Shown: positions 49,181 through 62,632, numbered from the stretch's first letter. The stretch: DNA of 64,000 bases from Moringa oleifera (GCA_021397835.1 JAJFZO010000049.1:1183001-1247000), one strand, 5' to 3'. The notes: generated by a model not told the origin, from the sequence alone. Made by a program: numbers and translations.

Positions 49181-51614
49181 AACGGTGAGTGGACAATAGT
49201 AAAGAAAGAGTTTCTCATTACTAAATAAGGCGTCCTTTGTATATGCAAGATCTAGTGTTATTAATTACTATGTTTAAAAGTACATTATTAATAATAGTTA
49301 TCAGGATAAATGTAAAAATCTAATTAAGTATTTTTAATTTAAATTTTGATATATCGATTTATATATTTAATTTTTAATTTAATTTTAAAATGTATTTTAA
49401 CTTTAATAATAACAAATAATTAAAACTATTTTAATTATTAACGTATTTTTAAAATGATATAAATAAATTTTACAGTTAATTTTTTTATTTTTAATAATTT
49501 TTTGCTAACATGTTATTTTCATTAATTTTTAAATTTTTAGTAGTATAAAATTTAAAAATAAATACCACATAAAATTTTAATATTTAAAAAACAATAAATC
49601 AGATTAATCTATTAATTCAAATTAAAACTTGACTCAAATAGGTATGAAAAATTAAATTTTTTTTAATCATTAAAATGTCTTAAAAATAACTCAAACAAAA
49701 TTTTCACTTCATTTTAAGTCAATTCATCAAATTTAAATAATTTTTTCATATAATATCTATTTTTTTATAAATTTTTAAAAATTTTAATGATATAAATTTA
49801 ATTATATTTTACAGTAATTATCAATAAATAATATCTATAATATCAATTAATTTATTTAAGATAACGAAATAATTATTTGAAAATTTATCAATTTAATTTA
49901 TTATAAAGTAACTATTTTTAATTAGATATATTTTTAAAATAATTTTTTAAAATTAAATATTTGTCAACTTAATTTTTATTATTCAATTTTTAGAATTAAT
50001 TTTTTCAATAAATAATTTTATCTACTTATTTTTCTAATTGATTTCTTTTATACATAATTTTTGTTCAATCATTTCTGTGAGTTTATTTCTAAGATATCGT
50101 GTTACAACATTTGAATCGAAAGAGTTAAAATGAACAATTTAAATTGACATTAATATTTCATTAAAAGATTGATATAACAAAAAATAAATTTTTTATATAA
50201 AATTTATACAATTTATCTAAAAATATTTATTTAACTGATAATTTTTATATATTTTTATAATAATTTTAATATCATATATATTTTTAATATTAATTAAAAT
50301 ACGGAGATCAAGAGAATAGGTCTCGGATACCCCTTCCATAGAGGTCAAACTTGAAGCAAGCATTACTCTTCCATTCCCCTATTCAAATGCAAAGTATAGA
50401 GATATGGACATTGTTAAAGACAAGAATCCCCCTAAACTTTTCCATCAAAGAGCCGTATAAAACCGTTGCATACTGATAATTTAAGTAAATTAAATTATAT
50501 ATTAAATATTATTTTTTGAATTTTAATAAAATATTTTTAATAACTTAATTTTTTATAATAAGATAATATATATTTAATTATTTATCAAAAATTTACATTA
50601 ATTAAAAAAATTATCACACCAAAATGATGCTTTGGAGGCATCTCTTGCATGGGTATCAAAAATAAAATTATTTTAGTGTGAAAAAATATATTTATAAAAT
50701 ATGTTGATATTAATTTTTTTAATATATCAATGTAATTAATATTTTTAATAATAATTTTATAATAATTATTATTTAATAGTATTTATAAATAAATTAAAAA
50801 TATATTAAATATTAATTTGTTTTTATATTTTAAGATAAATTATCTTATAATAATGTAATTTTTTATAATAATATGATTTATATATTTAATTATTTAATCA
50901 TAACAAAAAATTTTAAAAAAATCCAAATTCTTGAAATCCACAAAATAATGTTTCATTGAAAGTAGAAAAACACTTTTACAATATCAAATTAATAATATGA
51001 CGAGAAATGATATCTCATTAAAGTTAATCTTAACACTATTTCTTGCTCATATTTGACATTATATGATTTATAATATTATTTTAATATTATAATATCTGGT
51101 TAAAGATATTTTTATTTTTATTTTTAAAAAGCTCATACACCATGGTCTCAATAAAGCAAAAGAAATAACGTATAAAACTTGGCAAAGTATCTTACCATTG
51201 GAAAAATGTAATACAACTGCATGATGAACGCACAAAGGACAAAAACAAAAACATCGTCAAATCCCAAACGCGTACAAAGGTGGGCCCACTGAGATTCTTT
51301 GTATATAAGCTTTTGGACGAGCTGGCCTCCTCCCATCTTGAAAACCGCATGATAACCAGATGGTAGCTGATGAAGAAAGAGCCCAAAATAAACACGTAAC
51401 TGGCACAGTGCAGAAGCAGGGGGTGCAGGGATGAGGAGAGTTCTCAGGCACAGATATACCTACCCAAAAACACAACCATGTCAGTTCATGTGGTTCCTTT
51501 TTCCTCCTTTAAAACTACATAATATTGCAAGCTGAACACTAGCTAGACTTGGAAACTTCATTAATACAACCATTCAAAGCGTCAATTCCTTATTACGGTT
51601 CAATTACGTAGTAA
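49181..51614. other. AT-rich spacer, then 3' flank of the intact UGT gene
   Basis: 49250-51130 is strongly A/T-rich with no gene recognised. From 51140 composition becomes balanced; open minus-strand frames at 51148-51475 lack motifs and may be untranslated or downstream transcript of the UGT gene. Confidence 0.45.
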
Positions 51615-53036
51615 TTACTGTTGTTTTGCAACTTCGGTTTTTAGGTAATCAACCAATCTAGCAAAGTAATGATCTTGATGCAGCTTCTCATCTCCGAAAA
51701 CTGCAGCAGCTTCTCTAGCTTTCTTCCTCAGTTTCTCTCCTTCTTCGGCTACCATGGCGAGTTTCAAAGCTTTGGCGATGGCGTCTCCCGTGAAGGACCC
51801 GTCGTCCCTCCGCTCCACTTCCACGGCCATGCCCTTGTCCACCAACATTCTTGCATTCAGAGGTTGGTCGATAATGAGAGGTAACAACACGAGACAGTGC
51901 CCAAACTGCAGGGTCTCAATAACAGAACCCCAACCAGAGTGAAACAAGGAGCCCCCAATTGATGGATGCGCCAGGATCTGCTTCTGTGGTGCCCAGCCGA
52001 TGCTCACAGCCCCTCTCCCATCGGTCCTCTCCCTGAAACCCTCCGGCAAATAGTCAAGATCGTCGGTGGCCCAACTGGGTTTCCTCAGTGCCCACAAAAA
52101 TGGCAGTCCAGAGAGTTCCAGTCCATTGGCAATCTCATAAACTTGTTCTTTGCTCAGCTTACACTCGCTGCCGAACCCTACAAACACAACTGACTTCGCC
52201 TTCTGCTCATCAAGCCATCCAAAGATTTCGCCCCATGAACCACCATGGTTGATCTCTGTATCTCCTAGTAGTTTCTCTTCTGGGAGTAAGCCTACCGGAA
52301 TCACAGGCCTGCCTGTTATCTTCTCTAATAAATTCAGGTACTCACCTTCATATTCATAGCAACTACGTACGGCCACAGCTCTGCATGAACGCAGAATTAT
52401 AGCAACCCTGTCAGCATCTGTTATACCTGAAGCATTTCCTTCATAAATGGCTGCATAGACGCCATCGGCCTCGAAATTTTTATAAGCTAATGAAGAGGGA
52501 AAAGTGACCCACTCCGGGGGAGATGTTAGGCTTTCAGGTGACGGCCTGATTCTTTTACGACCATCGCCAACCAGAACCTCAGGATTCCCTAAGAAAACAA
52601 ACATAGCAGCGACGAACACAGAGAAGCACATGAGAGGTATATGGCGTTCTTGTGCAATATCAGCCACCCAGTAAGTTATCATATCCATTATTATCCAGTC
52701 CGGCGACTGATCCACCACCAACTGCTCGAAAGAGTGCTTCAGGCGATCATATGCGACCTTGAGGTACTGAATCTTCTCGAAGGGAACATCAACGGTGGCC
52801 TCAGCTCCTTCTGGCAACTGTTCAGCTTCTAATACCGGCAAAGGAAGCGCCACTAACCTCAGCCGATCGGCTAAACCTGGTGGGACTGGAGGGAGCCTCT
52901 GTATGTTTCTTGGGGTTGATACAAAGGAGACTCTGACTCTAGATTTGGCTAAAGCCACGGAGAGCTGAAAGAATGGTATCATGTGGCCAAAGGCAGACCA
53001 TGGAAGCAGCACAACGTGCAGATCTTCTTCCGCCAT
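51615..53036 (-). CDS. UDP-glycosyltransferase, UGT91 type (single exon, 473 aa)
   Basis: Complete intronless 473-residue frame starting MAEEDLHVVLLPWSAFGHMI. Features: acceptor-side catalytic-type His18 in FGHMIP, D118 in WIIMDMI, the phrase VPPGLADRLRLVALPLPV typical of UGT91/rhamnosyltransferase-like enzymes, and the full 44-residue PSPG donor box from W348 (WAPQKQILAHPSIGG...) to Q391 (PLIIDQP). The family transfers a sugar from a UDP-sugar to a small-molecule acceptor or to an existing glycoside. UGT91 members often extend sugar chains on flavonoids or terpenoids, but the substrate cannot be told from sequence alone. This is the intact partner of the pseudogene at 42356-43773; the two lie in inverted orientation with facing 3' ends and share the last ~13 leader bases before ATG (ctctgtgatcaac). 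Confidence 0.95.
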   Translation of the reverse strand: MAEEDLHVVLLPWSAFGHMIPFFQLSVALAKSRVRVSFVSTPRNIQRLPPVPPGLADRLRLVALPLPVLEAEQLPEGAEATVDVPFEKIQYLKVAYDRLKHSFEQLVVDQSPDWIIMDMITYWVADIAQERHIPLMCFSVFVAAMFVFLGNPEVLVGDGRKRIRPSPESLTSPPEWVTFPSSLAYKNFEADGVYAAIYEGNASGITDADRVAIILRSCRAVAVRSCYEYEGEYLNLLEKITGRPVIPVGLLPEEKLLGDTEINHGGSWGEIFGWLDEQKAKSVVFVGFGSECKLSKEQVYEIANGLELSGLPFLWALRKPSWATDDLDYLPEGFRERTDGRGAVSIGWAPQKQILAHPSIGGSLFHSGWGSVIETLQFGHCLVLLPLIIDQPLNARMLVDKGMAVEVERRDDGSFTGDAIAKALKLAMVAEEGEKLRKKAREAAAVFGDEKLHQDHYFARLVDYLKTEVAKQQ

Positions 53037-53399
53037 TGTTGATCACAGAGTCAGCGCAGCTCCTTGTTAAGGATGCGTGGTGGCGAATTTACACAGAAAG
53101 ATATTTCGATTTTTCTCTTTAGCTCAATGCTTTAAAAAGAAGGATGGACTGAGAGTCAAAAATTTTATTATATAAAAAGAGTCAAAGAAATTCTCTTATA
53201 CTTCAATTACATAGTGATTTTTTTTTGGATTGTAAGGAAGACATAACTTTTAAATAAGAATAAATTATCATAAATCATGTATTTAAATTTTGAACAATTA
53301 GTATTTAAGTTTTGATGGCATAGATTATGTCTTTTAGAGAATACAAATCAAGAAGTGTCTATATGAAACAAAAATAATATAAATTATTTTTGGGTTAAA

Positions 53400-55960
53400 A
53401 GTTTAAAAGAATTTCAAAAAGTAATTGAGATTTCCTTGATAGACTATAGACAGGGAGTTATTCAACTAATATTATCAAAAAACATTATTCACAACGTGGT
53501 GAAAGAGAAAATAACTACAGGTCTAATGAAGGTTTTATCTAACAAGTAGAAGGTGAATTTCGATTATAACACTTGACAAGTTACTAAAATTATCAAAAGT
53601 TATTGCTCAAGAGAGTAAAATTGAAATTCTTTATATGACCACTAGTTGCAAAGATACAATATGACTTTATGACATTGTATAGACTTGGACATATGAGTAA
53701 AAACAAAATGAAGGTCATTATAACGAATAGTAATTTGTCAAATTTTAAATTTATTAGAGCATAAATTGTGTAAAGCTACATCCTTAGCAAATAAAAATGG
53801 TTAGTTTCTCTCAGAAAAAAAGCTAAAGTAGAAAAAACTAGAATTAATTCATATAAATATATAGGAGCCTTCAACTGTAACATCTCTTGGAAGATGACTT
53901 AACTAGAAAAGTACAGATTTATTTTCTTAAGAATATATCTGATGTGTTTGATACTTTTAAGAAATCAAAAGCTATGATTGAGAACGAAATTAATTTAAGA
54001 TTGATTTTTGAGATCTGGAAATAATGAAGAATGCATTGATGATGATTTCAAATGATTTTGTGTTAATAATAAGATTAAGATGGAGACGATTATTTTCGTG
54101 ACACATCAATAAAATGATATAGTAGAAAGGATAATAAATAAAATATTGAATGAGTACGCAAGGAGCATGAAAATTCATACGGGGTTACCCAAGATATTTT
54201 GTGTACATGCATGTAACACTGCAATCTATATAATTAATAGGGGTCCTTCAGTTTGCAAAATACCTAAGAAGGGTTAGAGTAGTAAAAGTGTAGAGCTATC
54301 TTTACTAAGAATATTTAATTATCTATCTTATATTCATATTGATACTACAATTAGAGATGAACTTATTCCTAAGTCTTAAAAAAAATTATTGAATATGATG
54401 ACAATAAATTTGTTATCATTTGTAGGATAACCAAAATAGAAAGATCATTAGGACTAGGGATGTAATCTTCAATGAATAAGTTCTGTGTAAGGATAATTTG
54501 AGCAAGAGTTCAGAAGTAAAACCAAAGTAGTTCAGTTCACTTGAGAGATATTTTAGTGAACCAGTTATAACATAATACTCAAGAGATTGAATATGGTATT
54601 GCTTAGGAAGATAAAAAAATGTATTACTCTAGAGGTAAAGTCCAACTATTCATGTGACAAAAGTAAGAAGATCTTTCAAGATTGTGAGACCATTATAGAG
54701 ATTTTCACGATTCATGAATTATTTCTTGTTAATAGATAGAGGTGAATCATAGAATTTTGATAAAGCTTTACACGCTGATGAATCAATGAAGGGGGAATTG
54801 ACTATGAATGATGAGATGGATTCTCTAATGAGTAATTAAACATGAGAGTTGATAGAACTACCATAAAAAAAAACTTTGCAGAATAAATATGTTTGCCAGA
54901 TAAAAGAAAAATATAATGATAGTAATTAAGCGGCATAAAGCAAAGTTAGTAGTTAAAGGGTTTAAACACAGGAAAAACATTAACTTCGTAGAGATTTTCT
55001 CTTTTAGTGGTTATGTTAACTACAATCAGAATAGTACTAAGATTAATCATAACAAATAGATGTAAAAATAACTATTCTTCATGGTGATTTGGAGGAAGAA
55101 ATTTATATGCATCAACCATAAGGATTTGAAGTCAAAGGTCAAAAAAAAAAAAGGATGGAGACTTATGAAAAGGTTCGTATGGGTTAAAACAATTTCCTTA
55201 GACAATAGTATAGGTGATAATGATTTATTAAGGTGCCAAGCAGATCATTATTGTTGGATCAAGAGGTATGATAACTCTTATATATGTTGATGACATGTTA
55301 ATTGTTAGAGTTAATTTGCATGAGACAGAAAAATTGAAAAGTAAACTTTTAAAAAAGTTTACTATGAAATATTTGAGTCCTACTAAATACCAAAGAAATG
55401 GAGTTCTTTTGCTATGTCAAGAAAAATACATCAAGAAAGTGTTTGCTAGATTCAAAATAAATGATGTTAAACTAGTGAGCATATCTCTAGCTAATCACTT
55501 TAAACTATTCAAAAATCTATCTCATATAATTGATGATGAGATCGCATACATGGATAAATATTTTATAATTATGTACTGGGAGCGTAATGTATACCGTAAT
55601 ACATACAAGACCCATATAATGCATGCAGTAGGAGTGTTTGCATGGTTATGTTAACGCTAATTTGATTGATGATATAAATAATAGAAAAAGTACTACTAGG
55701 TATGTTTACACAATGGGTGATATTTTTGATGCCTAACTTACAAAAGATTGTTGTACTTTTTACCGCAAAGGTATAATCAAACAAGAAAACAATATAATTA
55801 CTGTCTTTTTTGGATGAATTGGTAAAAAAACGTATGTTGCATTATGACTGACAGAGTGCCATTTATTTGATAAAAATTTTTGTGTATTATACCAAACTAA
55901 AATATAAATAAATCAAGTATCATAAAATCAGTTTTGAAAGATGATGTTTTATCACTTGAA
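53400..55960 (+). mobile_element. Ty1/copia-type LTR retrotransposon remnant (pol region)
   Basis: Heavily mutated pol segments appear in copia order. The GAG-pre-integrase zinc region (RLGHMSKNKMK-like) lies near 53685. Integrase fragments include TAIYIINRGPS at 54218-54250 and RDVIFNE near 54460. Reverse transcriptase fragments: WELIELP near 54845, VKGFKHRKNINFVEIFS near 54955, ILHGDLEEEIYMHQP near 55074, and the catalytic YVDDMLI at 55283-55303. RNase H-side sequence DDINNRKSTTRYVYTMG lies near 55665, followed by LDELVKK near 55813. Stops and frameshifts are frequent and no LTR pair was recognised, so this is an old immobile copy. Integrase before reverse transcriptase places it in Copia, not Gypsy. 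Confidence 0.88.
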
Positions 55961-58370
55961 AATATATAAGAAAGTCGAAATCCAACTTATATGTTAATAG
56001 AAATTATGTACAAATTTAATTAGGCTTTTTAACTGCTAATTTAAAAATCATGACCATTGTAAGTGAATAAAACAATTAAGATAAAATAGTCTCTAATTAA
56101 GAGATTACTAAATATATACAGATATCAATTTATATATTTTTTCACATATATTATTAATCCTAAACTTTATTATATAAATTTTTTTGTATAGATACAAAAA
56201 ATTTAAAACTTAATTATATAAAATGAGACTAAATAAATAAATAATTTTTATTATAATATATTTTTACAGTAAATTTTTTTTCAGTAATTATGAAGTAAAT
56301 ATAACTCTTAATTAATGATGAACCATTATAACTTGCATGTTTTTATAATTATTAAAATTTATATATTAATTATTATATTTTTAAATTTTTAAATTTTTAT
56401 ATTTAATCTTATCAGCTAAATAAATTCTCAAACACTCCCAAAAAAGTTGAGAGGCATAAGTGGACAATGCCAACAAGGCTGCTATGGCTGTACCTAAAAA
56501 AGTCAGGACAGCTCTTCATTCCTTCCTTTTCTTCTTTTTTGGTATTTTTTTCATGCTTTAAAGTTAAACAATATAAAAACACTGAAGCTAACTTAAGAAG
56601 ACACATCATTCCTTGTAACTAAGAATGCAATTGGGTTCTGTTTAAGAACATATTTTTCCATAGATAAATATTTTTCTTTTTTCATATCTGAATTTGTATT
56701 ATAGAAGTTTAAAATATAGTTTTTAAATAAATTATAATAATATAATAATAAATTGATTTATAAATAAAATTTAATTATTAAAAATTTAAAATTATCATAT
56801 GTTATGATCATTTAAAAAAAATCACTTAACTCAAATTAACAAAAAAATTAACTTTTTTGAATATTTGTTTTGTATATGATATGTTTTCTTTCCAAATGAA
56901 GGTGATTAAATCAAAAACTAAATTAATGAAATTATTCTAAGAAAAAAGGTCACATACAACTTTCATATTTATCTGATGTTATCAATCAAACCATCACTTT
57001 TAGAAATTGACAAATCCAACTTTGATCTATTAATTTAATATAAATTATATATTTATTTAAAAAATTATAAAAATTAAATATATTTTTATTATTAAAATAT
57101 TTTTAAAATAATTTAAATAAATTATTTACTTTATTTTAAGTTTATTATTTAAATTTGAATATTTTTTGATACAAAATTTATTTTATTGAACTTTTAAAAA
57201 TTTTGACAGCATAAATTTTAAAATATGTATATTTTTAGTACTCAAAAGATTTAAAATTTTTTTTACAGTAGCTTAAATATTCTTTACATCTATAAAAAAT
57301 TTCAAGTTAAAATTTGTTATATAGATTTTTAATTTGAATATTTTTTAATTTTTAATTTTTAACAAAATTTAATTTAGATCAATTAATAAATTAAGATTCT
57401 AGTTGTGATTTTTTAAATACTTCAATTTGATTAGTGGTATAAAATAATATCAATATTTTATAAAATTTTTATTTTTATTTTATTTATTAATTAAACTTAC
57501 TAAAATTAAATAACAAAATAAATACAATTAAATAAAACTAATTAGCCTAACTAAATTGACATTTACGTGTGATAAAGGGGTTGTCATTAAGCCCTTGCTT
57601 CATGACGCAGCTCGTTTAAAATCTGATAATTTTTAACACCATATTTTTAGCAATTAGGTCGGATCATGGGTTACATATTTTATATATGAACGAAATGTGA
57701 GCATGAATTTTAAATAGCATCATCTGATAGATCGGTTCAATTAAAGGACCTAATGAGCCAAACTTGTTTATCCAAGTTAATTTAATTTAATTTATATATT
57801 AAATTTCATAAAAATTAATTATTAATATATATATTTTTTAATAAAATTGATTAATTTTATACAAAAGTATAGTTAATATATTTATTTCTAATTAAATGTT
57901 ATTAATATCATTTAAAATTAATCTTAAGATTAAATAATAATAAATATTACTCATTAATTTTTTTTAATTTTAATGTTAGATATTAAAAAGTTATCAAAAT
58001 TATTAAAAATTTGATATTTTAAAAGTTTGAAGTAATTAGTTTATTAAAAATTATTAAAAATTTTTATTTAATATATTAAAATTTATTTATTTATATTATT
58101 TTTTAAAAAATATAAATATAATTATTTATTAAATTAATTTATATGAAATTTATTAAAGTTATTCATATATAACTCATTTAAAATTCATTAAATTAACTTA
58201 TTTAAAGTTCAATAATATAACTAATCTGTGACTCAACGAATGAGTTAAATAAAATTCAGGAGTAAGTTATAAACTATATTTTTTCAAATGAATAATTCTA
58301 ATGTAATTCATTATTATAAAAAAAAAATCATTAAATTTTATTACAGGTCAAATTTAGATGATGATTTTGT
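55961..58370. other. AT-rich intergenic DNA
   Basis: A/T-rich throughout. The small frame on the minus strand at 56412-56609 has no recognisable feature. Nothing else seen. Confidence 0.5.
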
Positions 58371-58585
58371 GCTCCGGTCCGATCGAACCGGTCCGTTTGC
58401 GACCTCAATGAACACAGATTTTGAGATTAGGCTAATCGATCAAACAGTAAGTGGGTGGGCCCTGCACGATTGTCGCATATGGATAGTGTATCTTTGCGGG
58501 GACAAATGATATGGCCCTTTGGAAAAAAAAATTGTTAACTGTGGAAAATTTAGAATGTCGTTGCTTTGATTTGAAATAAAAAAAA

Positions 58586-58605
58586 ATATATATATATATA
58601 TATAT
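58586..58605. repeat. (AT)n microsatellite
   Basis: Continuous AT dinucleotides after an A-run, followed within 15 bases by a (TAA)n run at about 58617-58632. Confidence 0.9.
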
Positions 58606-59376
58606 CTTAAAAATAAATAATAATAATAATAATTTGAGAAAAAGCACGTGGACATAGCACACGCAGACTTGCATGAGAGCCTAAATGAATGAGCCACAGT
58701 GCGGTTCTTCATATGCGCCCAATATCGGCCCGTCTTTAAGGCCCGATTTCAGCCTGAAAGTTAGTGGAACTCCATCAAAGACACAAAAATGGGCCGGATC
58801 CAGTTGACTCCAAAATTTCATGGGCCCCATGTAGAGGAATAGAATACACTTTGGCCCATTTGGTTAAATCCCTAGTCCATTTAAATTCAATTGTCTTATA
58901 TTGAAGCATACTGAATTTAAAAAATTATAAAAAATTAAGAAAATTTGAATTTTTTATTTGTATTTGTTTTACTTTATTATTATAAATTACAAAATATTTC
59001 TTCTAAATTTCTTATCGAAACTTAGCATAAATTATAATAAAGAGCAGAATTTATATCTGGAATGCTTGGATGGTTCCAATATGAAAAAAAAAGTGACTCA
59101 GAAATATGACCAACTTTTGCTTTCTCACTCCTTCTACTGCTCTTCTGAAGCCATGTGATGCGCACTTAAAAGACCCACAAGTTTGTTTCCATTTGGTCAA
59201 GTTTTATTTGTGTTCGATAGGAAACCCACAAATGCGTCCGTCTGTTTGGGTAAAAGAGGAGGTACGAAGATGACCCATGAGAGGAGATGGCGTTGAATAT
59301 GGATTCAGGGTATCCCGTGACTCCCGCTAGGGTTTCACAGTAGATGGGTACGTGAAGATGGGTCCCAAGATTTGAT

Positions 59377-59384
<8 letters not shown>

Positions 59385-59421
<37 letters not shown>
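59385..59421. repeat. (GA)n microsatellite
   Basis: About 18 uninterrupted GA dinucleotides, about 1.4 kb upstream of the polygalacturonase-like start codon; likely length-polymorphic. Confidence 0.95.
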
Positions 59422-59423
<2 letters not shown>

Positions 59424-60813
59424 AGATGTGATGACAAAAACATATTCTAGGCAGACAAAATTATGTGAGAGAATCGAGGAAGAGGCCACCATATTCAGCA
59501 CCCGTGAAGTGGGTCGGCAGAAGTGGGGTGGGGGGCACTGACCAGAGATGAGAATGGCACAGAGGCAAAAGGCTCACGAGAGCCATTTGATGCAGACCCC
59601 AATAAAGACAACTTTCCAACACAATAGGACAAAACATCCACCAACAACCGTCTTCCAACCTCAAAACTGAAAAACCCACGAAGAATTTGGATAAATAAAT
59701 TGCTCACAAGACCTTAGGCTTTTCATTCTGTACTTAAATACTTGTGTTTTGGAGTGTCAGTCTGCAGAAATCAAGTAGACCCATGAGTTTTTCTTTAGTG
59801 GTACTGGTAGTGGAGAGAGGAGCACTTACCATTGTGACTTTGTGTGGCTATGTGGGTGGGGCTTTAACTTAACCAGACAATTTCAATCAGAAAATTTGCA
59901 AGATTGTCAACAACATCCAAATGGGTAACTCTTGAGGTCAAAAAGTCTCTGAATTTCTTAAATCTCCCAATCCCATTGAAGAAGTTAGGAATTGTCTGCA
60001 GATGAGTGTTGGGTTTCGTTCTTTTTTGCTTTAAGCAAAATGAATTATCTTATGATTAAATAAGACGTCTTTTTAGTTTAATCTATACACCTTCATGATG
60101 GCCTTATTGATAAGTGGCGTATAGATATCAAGATTTATAGCGTGAAAGTAATGCTTTTTGTCTCTAAGCCGTAGCGTCACCTTTCCTTTTCCTTAAACAC
60201 AGATTTGATTCTATTCATTTATACCTGAAGAGGGCACTATCCTTTGTATCCGTCAATTTGCAACTATAGAAAAGGATTGCTTTCTTTCGAAGAGTGACGA
60301 CATGGCTTATTCACCAATCTTAACAGTTGAGCTCTCCCCTTATAAATATGCAAATTCAAGTTGGGTTTCTTTGAGAATGGAGTCGACGAGGATAAGTCCC
60401 ATTAAAACCCAAGTAATGCCTCACGCTCTCTTCTATCTTTCTTCTTTCCCTTTGTTTTCTTAGGAAAGTTGCAGAACCTACATTATGTTTCCATGGCAGA
60501 ATATAAGAGTAAAGCTTATCTGTGACTGTTGACAGTACTAATTACAGTACATTACCATTTCCACTGTTGAGTTTTGTTTTTCTCTTTTCCAAATTAAGTA
60601 CTGTCTTCTTGCTTCAACTGGAATGAATCCATGTCCTTGCTAGATTCTCTTCACTCTCACAGCTATGCCTACTTGTGTCTCTCTCTTACAAGCAATCTTT
60701 TGGCTACTACCTAGCCATGGATAGGATTCAACCTAATGTTTCCTTTGAAAAATCCTTCTAATGGGTTTCTGTTTTTTTCTGCTTGGTTTTACCATTTTGA
60801 AATCCAGGTAGTC

Positions 60814-62632
60814 ATGAAGATAGTTCAAGTTCTTCTTCTAGTGGTGCTGCTGAGTCTAACAGGAGCTGAGAGCAGAAAGGCCAGGAAGTTGGAATCCTTC
60901 GAGTACACAGCTCTAAGTTGCAGAGCACACACAGCTTCAATAGTAGATTTCGGAGGAGTCGGTGATGGCAAAACATCAAACACCAAGGCGTTTCAAAGTG
61001 CAGTCAGTCAGCTGAGTCAGTACGGATTAGACGGTGGAGCTCAGCTGTATGTTCCTGCTGGAAAATGGCTAACTGGTAGCTTCAACCTCACCAGCCACTT
61101 CACTCTTTACCTCCACAAAGATGCTGTTCTTCTTGCTTCTCAGGTTTGTGGGTTTCTTCTGGGTACTTATAAGTTGAACTTTGCTGTATTTTCTGCACTG
61201 TTTCTGTCAATCATTGCTGAGAAAATCACTTCAACGATGGGTTCAGGATATGAACGAATGGCCTGTCATGAAACCTTTGCCGTCGTACGGAAGAGGGAGG
61301 GATGCAGCAGGAGGAAGATACACCAGCCTCATATTTGGGACAAATCTGACTGATGTTATCGTCACTGGTAATATTCTTGTTCGGCTGAAACCAAGTCCAT
61401 TGAACTTTTCCTTGAGTACCCATTTTATCATTTTGTTTTATTTTTCCTGCAAAGTGAAACGGGTCTCATTTGATCACTAGGGGACAACGGCACGATCGAT
61501 GGCCAGGGTGCGATGTGGTGGCAGAACTTCCACAAGGGCAAGCTCAAGTACACCCGACCTTACCTGATCGAGTTCATGTTCTCTGATAACATTCAGATTT
61601 CCAGTCTAACGCTCGTGAACTCTCCGTCATGGAATATCCATCCTGTTTACAGCAGGTACGGTCTCTTACATGGTCCGTTCATCCTTTCTCTCCAATCCAT
61701 CGCAGCCATGAAAGGTTATGTATGATGAGAGACTGACAGGGAAATTGCAGTAACATTGTCGTGCAGGGCATTACGATCATAGCTCCGGTGACGTCTCCAA
61801 ACACTGACGGGATCAACCCAGGTTGGGTTTTGTTGATTCGCCAGCCATTTCGTCTCTGATCCTGTTAACCCTCTGAGCTCTTCACGTTTGGGTAATCTTT
61901 TCTTGTTGGGTTTAATATGCAGACTCTTGCACGAACACCAGAATAGAAGATTGTTATATAGTCTCCGGCGACGATTGTGTGGCAGTGAAGAGCGGCTGGG
62001 ATGAGTACGGCATCGCGTTTGGGATGCCTACCAGGCAACTAATCATCAGACGGCTGACGTGCGTTTCCCCCTACAGCGCAGCCATCGCGTTAGGAAGCGA
62101 GATGTCCGGTGGAGTCCAGGACGTGAGAGCGGAGGACATCACGGCCGTCCATACAGAATCAGGGGTGAGGATCAAGACCGCCATTGGAAGAGGCGGATAC
62201 GTGAAGGACATATACGTGAAGGGGATGACGTTGCACACCATGAAGTGGGTGTTCTGGATGACTGGAAACTACAAAGCTCACGCCGATGGCCACTATGACC
62301 CCAACGCCTTGCCTGTGATTCAGGGGATTAATTACAGGGACGTGGTGGCCGACAACGTAACCATGGCTGCAAGATTGGAGGGGATCTCCGGCGATCCCTT
62401 CACAGGTATATGCATCTCCAATGTGACGATCGGGATGGCAGCCAAGGCTAAGAAGGTGCCGTGGACTTGCAGCGATGTTCAAGGGATCACAAGCGGCGTG
62501 ACTCCTCGGCCTTGTGATGCGCTGACCGATCAAGGACCTGGCCATGTCACGGCCTGTGAATATCCTACAGAAAGGTTGCCTATCGACACGGTAGAGTTCA
62601 AGAGCTGCACTTATAGAATCAATGTTATGTAA
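60814..62632 (+). CDS. Polygalacturonase-like GH28 protein, secreted (5 exons, 468 aa)
   Basis: Exons: 60814-61143, 61247-61367, 61481-61655, 61751-61821, 61923-62632; 1407 nt, phases close. I start at MKIVQVLLLVVLLSLTGAES, a clean signal peptide; an in-frame ATG 78 bases upstream adds residues ahead of it and is unlikely. The pectin-lyase-like fold has the GH28 markers DFGGVGDGKTSNTKAF, NGTIDGQGAMWW, SPNTDGINP (D228), SGDDCVAVKSGWDEYG (D249, D250) and RIKTAIGRGGY (R315-K317). The classical GHG catalytic-His site is absent; the matching region reads PYSAAIALGSEMSGGV, as in the plant subgroup near Arabidopsis At3g61490 as I recall it. GH28 enzymes hydrolyse pectic galacturonan in the cell wall. 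Missing GHG leaves substrate and activity open. Confidence 0.92.

Larger units (their letters stand above)
58371..60813. other. Upstream region of the polygalacturonase-like gene
   Basis: GC-richer islands (58370-58510 and 58680-58870) carry several GGCCCA/TGGGCC strings. An AT repeat (58586-58605), TAA repeat (58617-58632) and GA repeat (59385-59421) follow. The balanced DNA from 59240 to 60813 probably includes the promoter and leader of the next gene. Frames at 59461-59707 have no family match. I see no gene. Confidence 0.45.

Noticed and set aside
51669..52832. Plus-strand frames inside the UGT gene (63-75 aa)
   Set aside because: Antisense shadows of a strongly conserved minus-strand coding frame.
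58378..58400. Near-palindromic ggtccgatcgaaccggtcc
   Set aside because: Not a true inverted repeat when written out; no linked feature.
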